DNA of 64,000 nucleotides from NCBI GenBank assembly GCA_947494825.1, contig CANLWN010000006.1, positions 62,001 to 126,000 on the forward strand, read 5' to 3'. The notes beneath the pieces were generated by a model that was not told the DNA's origin, did not search any database, and was given only the letters and a program-made list of their open reading frames with translations. Source of the stretch: an uncultured Flavobacteriaceae bacterium. Its GTDB lineage: Bacteria > Bacteroidota > Bacteroidia > Flavobacteriales > Flavobacteriaceae. The translations under genes and the position numbers were made by a program. Positions 46,296 through 55,181 of this stretch are shown piece after piece (the stretch's first letter is position 1; every line of letters begins with the position of its first letter).

Positions 46296-47873
46296 TTATG
46301 GGTCTGGGTACAAGGGTAAACGTTCGGTCCGGTGCAGTGTAATGATATCAAAAAAGGCTATCGGAGGTGTTATGGTCGCTTCAAAAATTACGGTTCCGGT
46401 GGAAAAATTGATCTCTATAGACTTTCCATAGCGCCCCCCATTGCGCACTACGGCTCCAGGAGAAAATAGTATATGGTCATCCGCTGCCAAATAATCCACA
46501 TCCGAAACGATACGGGAATAAGTCTCCTCGTCCCTTTCCTTTCCGTATTGCCAGACCTGCTGGATCGTCATGTTTTGCTCGTTCACTCGATATTGTACCG
46601 CCCTGCTATAAGTGCCCCCGACAAAATTTCGGTTGTCCCCATTATCAAATAGCAAGATGTCTCCATTAGGATGTATCAAGGGTGCGTGTTGGTACCAGTT
46701 CCATTCAAAATCGGGATGATTCGCATCCCCGTCCAAAACGGATACGTCTAGGATAGGTTGTCCATCACTATTCAGGGGTTGTAATAGAAACTGATTAAGG
46801 TCTATACCGTTTCCCGCGGTGCCCCATTCCTTATGGGGGCCCATAATCCAGACCACCTCATTGCTTGCCGCTAATTTGATGACGCCCTGGGTACGACCGG
46901 ACACAATAATGGTATCATCGGATGGATCATAGGTAACCGCATTTACATGGACCCAATCTACGGGATCAGCGATCAGTGTCCTGCGTGTATTGTCCAGGGA
47001 TTCGTTTAAGTTCCATTCCCGAACGATCTGCTTGGTGTTCCTGTCTATTTCAATAATGTAATCCTCAATGGTCGCCGCTCCCAGTTTGTTCACCGTTACC
47101 AAAAAATTACCATCGGGTTTCTCGGACACTTCATGATGAAAACCATATCCCGGCATATCCCAGCTGTCAACAACATTGCCAAAGAGATCCACCTCATAAA
47201 TTCGGTTGTCCCCGCTACCGCCGAAACCGGCACCTCCCGATCCAAAGTAGAAATTCCCGTTGGCCAAACGCTCCACACCGTCATCGAAGAAAAGCCGGTT
47301 AAGCTGTGGATGCAAGCTAAAATCGAGATACCACCTGATGTCCCCAAAAGCATCGAACATCAAAGGACTTTGTGGAAAGGGTTCCCCATTATGGCCAAAG
47401 TAGCTCACCAGCGTCATACCAGGGGCCATCTGATCTTGTTTCATCTCTTGAATCGTAATCAGTGGCATAGCGTCGCTCAAAGGGAGGGTCTCTATCCCAA
47501 AGGTCTTACTTCCAAGATCGTTTCCGGTGTCGTCAAAAAAAGTCAGCACTACTGTATTGTCAAAACCTCCATAGAGCCCATGAACGGGAATGTTGTGGTC
47601 CGTAGCTATTTGCGGGAAATCCCGGACGAGGTCAGAGGTAGTTCCACTTCGTCCCACAACTCGCATACGTACACGAACCGGTTCACTGGTTTCCAAAAGA
47701 ATGGACGCGGACAGGGGAGCGTACCCCGTTGGATTTAACCGCAGCTCATCGCTTACCAAAATTTCCGTGGCATCGGGTGGTGGGTTCATTCCAGTAGGAT
47801 CGCTGTCGTCCTGCTTACAGGATGCCAACACCAACAACAGAAATAGGAACCAAACAATCCTTTTAGGTATCAT
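46296..47873 (-). CDS. Arylsulfate sulfotransferase-family lipoprotein
   Basis: 525 residues from the ATG at 47873-47871, which opens a lipoprotein signal (LLLVLASCKQDD). The body is a beta-propeller: GMTLVSYFGHNGEPF, ANGNFYFGSGG, GYGFHHEVSEKPDGNFLVTVN, WVHVNAVTYDPSDDTIIVSGR, VVWIMGPHKEW and HPNGDILLFDNGDNRN follow the bacterial aryl-sulfotransferase pattern, with His in HHE and HVN as candidate catalytic residues. It would move sulfate between phenolic compounds, but many family members are of unproven activity. Probably cotranscribed with the nuclease. Confidence 0.82.
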   Translation of the reverse strand: MIPKRIVWFLFLLLVLASCKQDDSDPTGMNPPPDATEILVSDELRLNPTGYAPLSASILLETSEPVRVRMRVVGRSGTTSDLVRDFPQIATDHNIPVHGLYGGFDNTVVLTFFDDTGNDLGSKTFGIETLPLSDAMPLITIQEMKQDQMAPGMTLVSYFGHNGEPFPQSPLMFDAFGDIRWYLDFSLHPQLNRLFFDDGVERLANGNFYFGSGGAGFGGSGDNRIYEVDLFGNVVDSWDMPGYGFHHEVSEKPDGNFLVTVNKLGAATIEDYIIEIDRNTKQIVREWNLNESLDNTRRTLIADPVDWVHVNAVTYDPSDDTIIVSGRTQGVIKLAASNEVVWIMGPHKEWGTAGNGIDLNQFLLQPLNSDGQPILDVSVLDGDANHPDFEWNWYQHAPLIHPNGDILLFDNGDNRNFVGGTYSRAVQYRVNEQNMTIQQVWQYGKERDEETYSRIVSDVDYLAADDHILFSPGAVVRNGGRYGKSIEINFSTGTVIFEATITPPIAFFDIITLHRTERLPLYPDP

Positions 47874-48025
47874 CCGTGTTGTATTACTAGGTTCTAGGGT
47901 AAATTTAACAACTACAGCGCTTGTTTGCTGCATGAATGTGTTAAATCCTGTGTCCTTTTGTGGAATTTTTTGCGCTCTTTAGCCTGGAACAGCTTGGTGT
48001 ATGCCTCGCAGCCACTACAGCACAC

Positions 48026-48050
48026 AAAAAAACCCGGCCATGGCCGGGTT
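48026..48050 (-). terminator. Rho-independent terminator after the S41 protease gene
   Basis: Perfect stem AACCCGGC / GCCGGGTT around CATG, with a T run on the minus strand. Confidence 0.9.
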
Positions 48051-48071
48051 CCCTATTTTGTATTTTTAAGA

Positions 48072-50207
48072 TTAGCCCTTGTTTACACTGGCCAATTTGG
48101 TATTGTTCTTAATGTTGCTGATCTTAAGGTCCTGCAAGACATTTACGGCCTCCTCCACATAGACATCCTTGGCGAGGTCTTTGTGCCAGCGATCACGCTT
48201 TTCTCGTAAGACCGGGTCTTTGGTAAACAGTTCCTGCTCGTACTTTAAGGATTCAAAGGTAAGTTTGGAATCGTAGTCCGAAAGCGATTTAAAATAGTCT
48301 GACTGTTCCTTTACCTTTTGTTCCTTTTTCTTGTACACCGCGTAGTTAAGGGAAACTACGGTTTCATCCTGTTGCTGTTTTAACCACTTGGCATTCTCTT
48401 CGATCAATTTGATCTGAGGGCTTGCGGCCATGCGTTTTTCGCTGTTGGCTATAGTTTGCTCATAATCTATGTAACCGTCCCAGGGCTGATAGTCGGCCGC
48501 TGAAATCTTGTCCCAGGCCAAAGGGTTTTCCTGGTCTCTTTCGCCCAAATCGATATAGCTGTACTTGTCCGGGACCACCACATCGCTCTTTACACCTTCC
48601 AACTGGGTAGAGCCCCCGTTGATTCTATAAAATTTCTGGGTGGTGAGTTTTATCGCACCAAGATCTCCGTGTTCGTTGCTTCTTACAATGTTGTCCAAGG
48701 GAATAACATTCTGTACGGTTCCCTTGCCGAAGGTCTGCTTGCTTCCAATGACCACGGCCCTTTTATAATCTTGCATGGCGGCGGCCAATATTTCTGAGGC
48801 AGATGCCGAAAGTTCGTTTACCAATATCACTAACGGACCGTCCCATTGAATGCGTTCGTCCTTGTCATCATACACCTCCTTGCCCTTTCCAGAGGAGCGT
48901 ACTTGTACCACAGGGCCATCCTTGATAAAAAGGCCTGCCATTTCCACGACGGTCTTTAAGGAACCACCGCCATTGTCACGAAGGTCCAAAACCAATCCCT
49001 CTATCCCTGCTTGTTTAAGGCGTTCTACTTCCTTGGCAACATCGGTTGCGGCATTTCTTTCGCTGTAATCATCAAAATCCACATAGAATTTTGGAAGATT
49101 GATCAGTCCAAATTTTTGGTTTTCCTTTATGATACTGGCCGATTTGGCGTAGGATTCTTCCAATTCAACAACATCCCGGGTAATGGATATAATCTCCATG
49201 GAACCGTCTACTTTTCTAACGGTAAGGTCCACGACCGTTCCTTTTGGTCCTTTGATCATTTTTATGGCATCGTCCAGACGCATCCCAACGATATCTACAG
49301 GAGTCTCCCCGTTCTGGCCAACTTTGATGATTTCATCACCTACTTCCAATTTTTGGTCCCTCCAAACAGGGCCACCGGAAATAATTTCTACAATTTTGGC
49401 ACCTTCGGGCCTTTTCTGCAGGCGTGCGCCTATCCCTTCAAACTTACCGGACATGCTTATATCGAACTTATCCTTATCGTCCGGGGCAAAATAAAAAGTA
49501 TGTGGATCAAATTCGTCCACTATGGTATTAATATATTGCACGAACCAGTCCTTACGTTCCAGATCGTCCACAAAATCAAAAAACTCGTCCAGGGTACTCA
49601 GCGTGGCCTCCCTTGCGGCTATTTCCACTTCCTTGACACTCAACACCTTTTCCGAGGTGTTGTCTTCTTTCTTTTTATTTTCATTGGTGAGCTTGGTATC
49701 ATAGGTACCCAAGGTGGCGTATTTTAACTGTTTTCTCCAACGCTCCTTTAAATCGTTTCTTGAGCTCGCAAATGCTTGCCCATCGTATTTTATGTCAATA
49801 ATCTCGTCCTTGCTATAGTCAAACGGTTTGGCCAATACTTCTTTATAAATACCCTTGGCGTCGTTCATACGTTCCATCAGTTTTTTATGCACCACATTGA
49901 AAAAGCTGATATCGGTATTCTTGATTTGGTCGTCTATTTGAAACTTGTATTTTTCAAATTCCAGAATATCCGCTTCCAAAAAGTATCGCTTGGTGGGGTC
50001 TATGATGTCGATAAAATCCTCAAAAACATTGGCGGAAAAATCATCATTGATATCTTTGGGCTCATAGTGGCCGCGTTCCAGCACGTAGGCTATCAGATCC
50101 AACAGCAATTTGTCCTTATCATCGGTTTCAAAAGATTTATTGGTAAAGCTGCAAGAAGCAACAGCAACGAGTAGTACCGATAAAGCGAGGGCGAAATTCT
50201 TTCTCAT
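48072..50207 (-). CDS. Tail-specific C-terminal-processing peptidase (S41, Prc-like)
   Basis: 711 residues from the ATG at 50207-50205, the first residue of a signal peptide with possible lipobox (VAVASCSF). An N-terminal helical region leads to a PDZ domain (about 225-330), then the S41 domain with LVLDLRDNGGGSLKTVVEMAG, NELSASASEILAAAMQDY (catalytic Ser) and SKQTFGKGTVQNV (catalytic Lys). The C-terminal helical extension of tail-specific proteases is present. It degrades periplasmic proteins from their C-termini. Transcribed alone, ending in a strong terminator. Confidence 0.95.
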   Translation of the reverse strand: MRKNFALALSVLLVAVASCSFTNKSFETDDKDKLLLDLIAYVLERGHYEPKDINDDFSANVFEDFIDIIDPTKRYFLEADILEFEKYKFQIDDQIKNTDISFFNVVHKKLMERMNDAKGIYKEVLAKPFDYSKDEIIDIKYDGQAFASSRNDLKERWRKQLKYATLGTYDTKLTNENKKKEDNTSEKVLSVKEVEIAAREATLSTLDEFFDFVDDLERKDWFVQYINTIVDEFDPHTFYFAPDDKDKFDISMSGKFEGIGARLQKRPEGAKIVEIISGGPVWRDQKLEVGDEIIKVGQNGETPVDIVGMRLDDAIKMIKGPKGTVVDLTVRKVDGSMEIISITRDVVELEESYAKSASIIKENQKFGLINLPKFYVDFDDYSERNAATDVAKEVERLKQAGIEGLVLDLRDNGGGSLKTVVEMAGLFIKDGPVVQVRSSGKGKEVYDDKDERIQWDGPLVILVNELSASASEILAAAMQDYKRAVVIGSKQTFGKGTVQNVIPLDNIVRSNEHGDLGAIKLTTQKFYRINGGSTQLEGVKSDVVVPDKYSYIDLGERDQENPLAWDKISAADYQPWDGYIDYEQTIANSEKRMAASPQIKLIEENAKWLKQQQDETVVSLNYAVYKKKEQKVKEQSDYFKSLSDYDSKLTFESLKYEQELFTKDPVLREKRDRWHKDLAKDVYVEEAVNVLQDLKISNIKNNTKLASVNKG

Positions 50208-50379
50208 ATTTTTCTTTCTTTGATTTAAATTTTCCAATCCTAAGTATTGGACTAACGACTCCCTATCCTCTACTAAAGATACGAATTCCCTAATATAGTG
50301 AAAAAACCATGCCAGCTTGGAGGGCTGCCATTAATTTTTTGTTAAACACGGCAAGGGGGTCATTTCTTAATGAAAAACG

Positions 50380-50387
50380 TATTTTTG
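50380..50387 (+). promoter_or_regulatory. -7 element of surE, which decides its start
   Basis: TATTTTTG matches TANNTTTG. It lies between the ATG at 50370 and the one at 50406, so transcripts begin near 50394 and only the second ATG can be used. No good -33 TTTG is present. Confidence 0.5.
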
Positions 50388-50405
50388 CCCCATAAATTAT
50401 ATCCA

Positions 50406-51179
50406 ATGCAAAAACCCTTGATTTTGGTGACCAATGACGACGGTATTTCTGCTCCCGGATTAAGAGCTTTGGTCCGTTTGATGAACGAAATTGGGGACGT
50501 AGTGGTCGTTGCCCCGGACAGCCCACAATCGGGTATGGGGCATGCCATCACTCTAGACAATATGCTCTATTCCAAAAAGGTGCGAACGGACCAGCCGAAC
50601 ACAGAGGAATACAGCTGTAGCGGTACTCCGGCAGACTGTGTTAAATTGGCACTTCAGGAGCTTTTGGACAGAAAACCGGACATTTGTATCAGTGGGATCA
50701 ACCACGGCTCCAATTCCTCCATAAATGTCATCTATTCGGGTACCATGAGCGCCGCTATCGAAGCAGGTATCGAGGGTATTCCCGCCATTGGTTTTTCGCT
50801 CTGCGATTATTCCTGGTCGGCCGATTTTGGACCGGGCAGTGCAGCCATAAAAAAAATTGTCATGGAAGCCCTTGAAAATGGTATCCCAAGGGGCGTGGTG
50901 CTCAATGTGAACATTCCCAAACTAAAAGAAGAAGAAATTAAAGGGGTAAAAGTCTGTCGGCAGGCCAGGGCCAACTGGAAGGAAAAATTTGATAAACGCA
51001 CCAACCCCAATGGAAAGGAATACTATTGGCTAACGGGGCAATTTGAACTTTTGGACAAGGGAGAGGATACCGATGAGTGGGCCTTGGCGCATGGCTATAT
51101 TTCGGTGGTGCCCACACAATTTGACCTAACCGCCCACCACGCCATTCAACATCTAAACAACTGGAACTTACATGGATAA
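50406..51179 (+). CDS. surE: 5'/3'-nucleotidase SurE
   Basis: 257 residues from the ATG at 50406. ILVTNDDGISAPGLRALV holds the Asp-Asp metal ligands, VVAPDSPQSGMGHAITL the Ser and Asn-region of the site, and INHGSNSSINVIYSGTMSAAIEAG the rest of the pocket. It removes phosphate from nucleoside 5'- and 3'-monophosphates. An earlier ATG at 50370 lies upstream of the probable -7 element and is rejected. The gene overlaps a small membrane protein gene by 8 bp. Confidence 0.96.
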   Translation: MQKPLILVTNDDGISAPGLRALVRLMNEIGDVVVVAPDSPQSGMGHAITLDNMLYSKKVRTDQPNTEEYSCSGTPADCVKLALQELLDRKPDICISGINHGSNSSINVIYSGTMSAAIEAGIEGIPAIGFSLCDYSWSADFGPGSAAIKKIVMEALENGIPRGVVLNVNIPKLKEEEIKGVKVCRQARANWKEKFDKRTNPNGKEYYWLTGQFELLDKGEDTDEWALAHGYISVVPTQFDLTAHHAIQHLNNWNLHG

Positions 51180-51453
51180 AAAAGAAGTTTTGATCGGCTT
51201 TGTAGTAGGGATCATCGCCAATACGTTGGGCACATTGCTGTACATCCTCCTATTCTCGGATCTGGATATCCTAGAAACCTTTAGGGCTGCTGTTGCACAG
51301 GGCCATGTGGGAAGTTTGTTGGCCTTGGGCGCCATCCTGAACCTGGTTGCCTTTTTTGGTTTTTTACGCCTTCGCAGGGATAAAAGGGCCCGGGGTGTTA
51401 TGATCGCCACCCTGCTTACCGCCCTGGTCATCTTATATTACAAATTCTTCTAA
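51172..51453 (+). CDS. Small two- to three-helix membrane protein, unknown function
   Basis: 93 residues with hydrophobic segments at about 6-27, 47-65 and 76-90, and a basic loop (FLRLRRDKRARG). It sits between surE and lpxB, overlapping surE by 8 bp and ending one base before the lpxB start, so it is cotranslated with both. Genes in this position are common in Flavobacteriaceae; I know of no function. Confidence 0.75.
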   Translation: MDKKEVLIGFVVGIIANTLGTLLYILLFSDLDILETFRAAVAQGHVGSLLALGAILNLVAFFGFLRLRRDKRARGVMIATLLTALVILYYKFF

Positions 51454-51454
51454 G

Positions 51455-52567
51455 ATGAGATACTACATCATTGCCGGGGAAGCATCGGGAGATCTACACG
51501 GGTCCAACCTTATTAAAGCCTTAAAGCTAAAAGACCCCAAAGCGGTGGTTCGATGTTGGGGCGGGGATTTGATGCAGCAGGCCGGGGGAACCCTGGTAAA
51601 ACACTATAAGGAAATGGCCTTTATGGGTTTTCTGGAGGTTTTGGGGAACCTGCGTACTATTTTCAAGAACATTGCCTTTTGCAAGGAAGATATCCAGGCT
51701 TTTGGTCCGGATGTTATCATATTCATCGATTATTCCGGGTTTAACCTCAGAATAGCACAATGGGCCAGGGAAAATGGCTTTAGGACCAATTACTATATTT
51801 CACCTCAAATTTGGGCCTCAAGGGAGGGGCGCATCAAGAAGATAAAGCGCGATATCGATGCCATGTATGTCATCTTACCCTTTGAAAAGGATTTTTATGA
51901 GAAAAAGCATGGGTACAAAGTGTCTTTTGTAGGGCATCCATTGATCGATGCCATAGGCGACAGGCCACAACCCGATGATACCGGGTTTAGGGTAGAAAAT
52001 GGCCTGGACCCTAAAAAACCCATTATTGCCCTGCTACCGGGCAGTCGCAAACAGGAGGTTCAAAAAATGTTATCGGTGATGCTTTCCGTAACCGAGTCCT
52101 TTCGTGACTATCAATTCGTTATTGCCGGCGCCCCTAGCTTGGAACGGGATTTCTACGCTCCCTTTTTGAAGAAGCCCAGTGTTGGCTTTGTTTCCAACAG
52201 AACCTACGACCTACTGAGCCTGTCCTATGCCGCACTGGTCACAAGTGGGACTGCCACGCTGGAGACCGCCCTTTTCAAAATTCCCCAAGTGGTCTGTTAC
52301 AAGGGCAATTGGTTGTCCTATCAAATTGCCAAAAGAATCATTACCCTAGACTATATTTCCTTGGTAAATCTGATTATGGACCGTGAAGTGGTAAAGGAAT
52401 TGATACAAGGTAATTTGAATACCAAAAACCTGCGGTCCGAACTGGCAAAAATCCTTGACGACGACCGGCGCAAGAAGCTTTTTGAGGCCTATTATGAGTT
52501 GGAACAGAAACTCGGCGGAAAGGGCGCAAGCGAAAAAACAGCTACATGTATTGTAGAAAATGCCTAA
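51455..52567 (+). CDS. lpxB: Lipid-A-disaccharide synthase
   Basis: 370 residues. YYIIAGEASGDLHGSNLI at the N-terminus, FIDYSGFNLRIA, YYISPQIWAS, FVGHPLIDAI, ALLPGSRKQEV and VTSGTATLETALFKIPQVV are all LpxB landmarks. It joins UDP-2,3-diacylglucosamine to lipid X to make the lipid A disaccharide at the inner membrane. Its place next to the NlpC/P60 gene agrees with an envelope gene cluster. Confidence 0.97.
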   Translation: MRYYIIAGEASGDLHGSNLIKALKLKDPKAVVRCWGGDLMQQAGGTLVKHYKEMAFMGFLEVLGNLRTIFKNIAFCKEDIQAFGPDVIIFIDYSGFNLRIAQWARENGFRTNYYISPQIWASREGRIKKIKRDIDAMYVILPFEKDFYEKKHGYKVSFVGHPLIDAIGDRPQPDDTGFRVENGLDPKKPIIALLPGSRKQEVQKMLSVMLSVTESFRDYQFVIAGAPSLERDFYAPFLKKPSVGFVSNRTYDLLSLSYAALVTSGTATLETALFKIPQVVCYKGNWLSYQIAKRIITLDYISLVNLIMDREVVKELIQGNLNTKNLRSELAKILDDDRRKKLFEAYYELEQKLGGKGASEKTATCIVENA

Positions 52568-52600
52568 ATTTGATATCCAAGAGAAAATACTATTCCTTGG

Positions 52601-53155
52601 ATGCTTCGTAAAATCTTGACCGTTGGCCTACTCGTTTTGCTTGCCAGCTGTGGTATTTCCAAAAAGAGGACTACCTATGGCAAGGAACGCGTTGTACGTG
52701 TTGAAGCATCTCCCGAAACCGTTCCCACTCCCGAAGAAACTCCCAAAACGATCCCTGAAGATGTACCGCTCAGCAAAGCGGATGGCATCATCAGCACCGC
52801 CCTGACCTTTGCCGGGGTGCGTTATCGATTTGGGGGCACTACCAGAAAAGGTATGGATTGCTCCGGTCTACTATACGTTTCCTTCGCCGAACACGATGTT
52901 CCCTTGCCCAGGGTCTCCCATGAAATGGCGGACCGAGGGAAGCGCATTAAAATAAATAAGGTGGCAAAAGGCGATTTGCTTTTTTTCAAGACCAGTAGAA
53001 AGGGAAAACGAATCAACCATGTAGGTTTGGTCGTCGCCGTGGAAGGTGACGATATTAAATTTATCCATTCTACCAGTTCCAGAGGCGTTATTGTGTCTTC
53101 CCTACGTGAGGGCTTCTGGAATTATGCCTTTGTGAAGGCCGCCAGGATCCTCTGA
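52601..53155 (+). CDS. NlpC/P60 (C40) peptidase lipoprotein
   Basis: 184 residues. Lipobox VLLASCGI (Cys17), a Pro-rich linker (about 35-58), then the C40 domain with catalytic Cys87 in GMDCSGLLY, His140 in RINHVGLVV and His156 in FIHSTSS as third residue. It probably cuts peptidoglycan stem peptides at the outer-membrane side. It follows lpxB by 33 bp and precedes comEC by 7 bp. Confidence 0.94.
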   Translation: MLRKILTVGLLVLLASCGISKKRTTYGKERVVRVEASPETVPTPEETPKTIPEDVPLSKADGIISTALTFAGVRYRFGGTTRKGMDCSGLLYVSFAEHDVPLPRVSHEMADRGKRIKINKVAKGDLLFFKTSRKGKRINHVGLVVAVEGDDIKFIHSTSSRGVIVSSLREGFWNYAFVKAARIL

Positions 53156-53162
53156 TGGAACC

Positions 53163-55181
53163 ATGGAACTACTGAAGTTCGTACCTATTAAGCTTACGCT
53201 GTTCCTGGTGCTCGGTATTTTTTTGGGCGATTTGCTGGACCCCCCTTCCTTTTTTTCACTCCTTTGTGTACTAGTCCCCTTGATCGGACTGGCTGTACAG
53301 TTTTTGGGAAGAAACCATACCCGTTCCCTTTATTTTGGCGCACTTGCCATGGCAGTTGCCGTAGGGCTGGGTGTGCTCTCCATTTCCCTATCCAAGCCCA
53401 AAAACCATTCGGATCATTATCAGCAAAGGGATTTTAAGGGTACGCACCAATGGCATATCAAAATCCAGGAAGTGATGAAATCCAACACCTTTTCGGACCG
53501 CTACATTGCTACGGTACGTCACTTGGATCAACACAGGACCTCTGGGAAATTGTTACTGACCTTGTCCAAGGAAAGGAAGCTCAGGGTAGATGACGAACTG
53601 CTCACCCATGCCCAGGTATTGGAAATAAAACCTCCGTTAAACCCTGGTCAGTTCAATTACAAAAACTATCTGGAAAATTTAGGGGTGTATCACCAAATGC
53701 GACCGGATAAGGAACAGTACCTTGTTCTTGAGCACCCCTCCCAAACTTTATATGGTCTTGCGGCCTCCACACGGGACCAAATCGTTTCAAAATTTCGAAA
53801 GTCCCATTTTGACGATAGGGAGCTAAGCATCATCCAAGCGCTCCTTTTGGGACAGCGCCAAGATATAGACCCAGCCACCTACGACACTTATAAAAAAGCG
53901 GGTGCCGTGCACATTTTGGCGGTATCGGGACTCCATATCGGTGTCATACTATGGCTGTTACAGCTGCTATTAAGCCCCTTGGAACGCTTACCCAAGGGAA
54001 AAACTATAAAACTCCTGGCCGTGGTGGTCCTTCTTTGGGCCTTTGCCCTCCTTGCAGGCCTATCTGCTTCCGTTATCAGGGCTGTTGGCATGTTCTCCTT
54101 TGTGGCTTACGCCTTGTACTTAAATAGACCGGCCAACACCTTTAACATCATGGCCCTGTCCATGTTCTTTATACTATTGGTCTTTGACCCCGCCCTGCTG
54201 TTCCAGGTGGGTTTTCAGATGAGCTATGCCGCCGTATTCGCCGTGGTTTGGATCTATCCGCTGTTCCAAAAATTCTGGCGGCCCAAAACCTGGTTCTTGC
54301 GAAAGGGCTGGCAATTGCTTTCGGTAAGTATGGCGGCCCAATTGGGGGTGTTTCCCATTAGCCTGCTCTACTTTCATCAGTTTCCGGGCCTGTTTTTTAT
54401 CTCCAATCTTTTGCTAGTGCCCTTTTTGGGGGTCTTGTTGGGCATAGGGATTTTAATCATCGTTCTGGCATTGTTCAATAGGCTTCCGGATTTTTTGGCT
54501 ATGGCCTACAATGTTTTGATCCATAGTATGAACGAACTCATCGCATGGATAGCCGGGCAGGAGGCCTTCCTTTTTAAAGCAATCCCCTTTGATGGCACTC
54601 AGTTTGTTCTCAGCTATTGCATTATAATCACCTTGGTACGGTGTACGATTCGATCAAACTTCCGTAGGATAGCCCTCTTTTTAGTGGCCATTTGCTGTTT
54701 TCAAGGCTGGACACTGCACACCAACCACCGTACGGGGCAAAAGGAGGTTTTCCTAGTGGCACATCAAACCAAAAATACCGTGCTATGGCATCAACAAGGG
54801 CATAAGCTCCTGGTGCATGGTACAGATCGGGAAGCAGTAAAAAAGGTCGTAGCTACCTACCAGATAGCCAACCGTATCGATACCGTTAACTACGATGCGG
54901 TGGCGGCGATGTATTGGCTGTGTAACGAGCGTCTTTTTATCATGGACAGTCAGGGCCACTATCCCCCACCTAGGGCAAAACCGCACTACGTTCTGCTGAC
55001 CCAGTCTCCAAAAATACATTTGGAACGTTTTATCGACTCCGTAAAACCAGAACTAATCATTGCGGACGGTAGTAACTATCATAGCTATATTGACCGATGG
55101 AAACGGACCTGCATACAAAAAAAACTCCCTTTCCACTACACGGGCGAAAAGGGAGCGTATTTTTTTCGATGGGACGATTAG
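53163..55181 (+). CDS. ComEC/Rec2-family membrane protein
   Basis: 672 residues. N-terminal soluble OB-like domain between helices (about 90-190), then the Competence domain with ALLLGQRQDIDPATYDTYKKAGAVHILAVSGLHIGVI (positions about 222-258), followed by about eight membrane helices. The C-terminal part (about 520-672) has the length of a metallo-beta-lactamase domain, but no HxHxDH-type motif is visible. ComEC is the inner-membrane DNA uptake channel. The gene overlaps the convergent peptide-transporter gene by four bases. Confidence 0.9.
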   Translation: MELLKFVPIKLTLFLVLGIFLGDLLDPPSFFSLLCVLVPLIGLAVQFLGRNHTRSLYFGALAMAVAVGLGVLSISLSKPKNHSDHYQQRDFKGTHQWHIKIQEVMKSNTFSDRYIATVRHLDQHRTSGKLLLTLSKERKLRVDDELLTHAQVLEIKPPLNPGQFNYKNYLENLGVYHQMRPDKEQYLVLEHPSQTLYGLAASTRDQIVSKFRKSHFDDRELSIIQALLLGQRQDIDPATYDTYKKAGAVHILAVSGLHIGVILWLLQLLLSPLERLPKGKTIKLLAVVVLLWAFALLAGLSASVIRAVGMFSFVAYALYLNRPANTFNIMALSMFFILLVFDPALLFQVGFQMSYAAVFAVVWIYPLFQKFWRPKTWFLRKGWQLLSVSMAAQLGVFPISLLYFHQFPGLFFISNLLLVPFLGVLLGIGILIIVLALFNRLPDFLAMAYNVLIHSMNELIAWIAGQEAFLFKAIPFDGTQFVLSYCIIITLVRCTIRSNFRRIALFLVAICCFQGWTLHTNHRTGQKEVFLVAHQTKNTVLWHQQGHKLLVHGTDREAVKKVVATYQIANRIDTVNYDAVAAMYWLCNERLFIMDSQGHYPPPRAKPHYVLLTQSPKIHLERFIDSVKPELIIADGSNYHSYIDRWKRTCIQKKLPFHYTGEKGAYFFRWDD

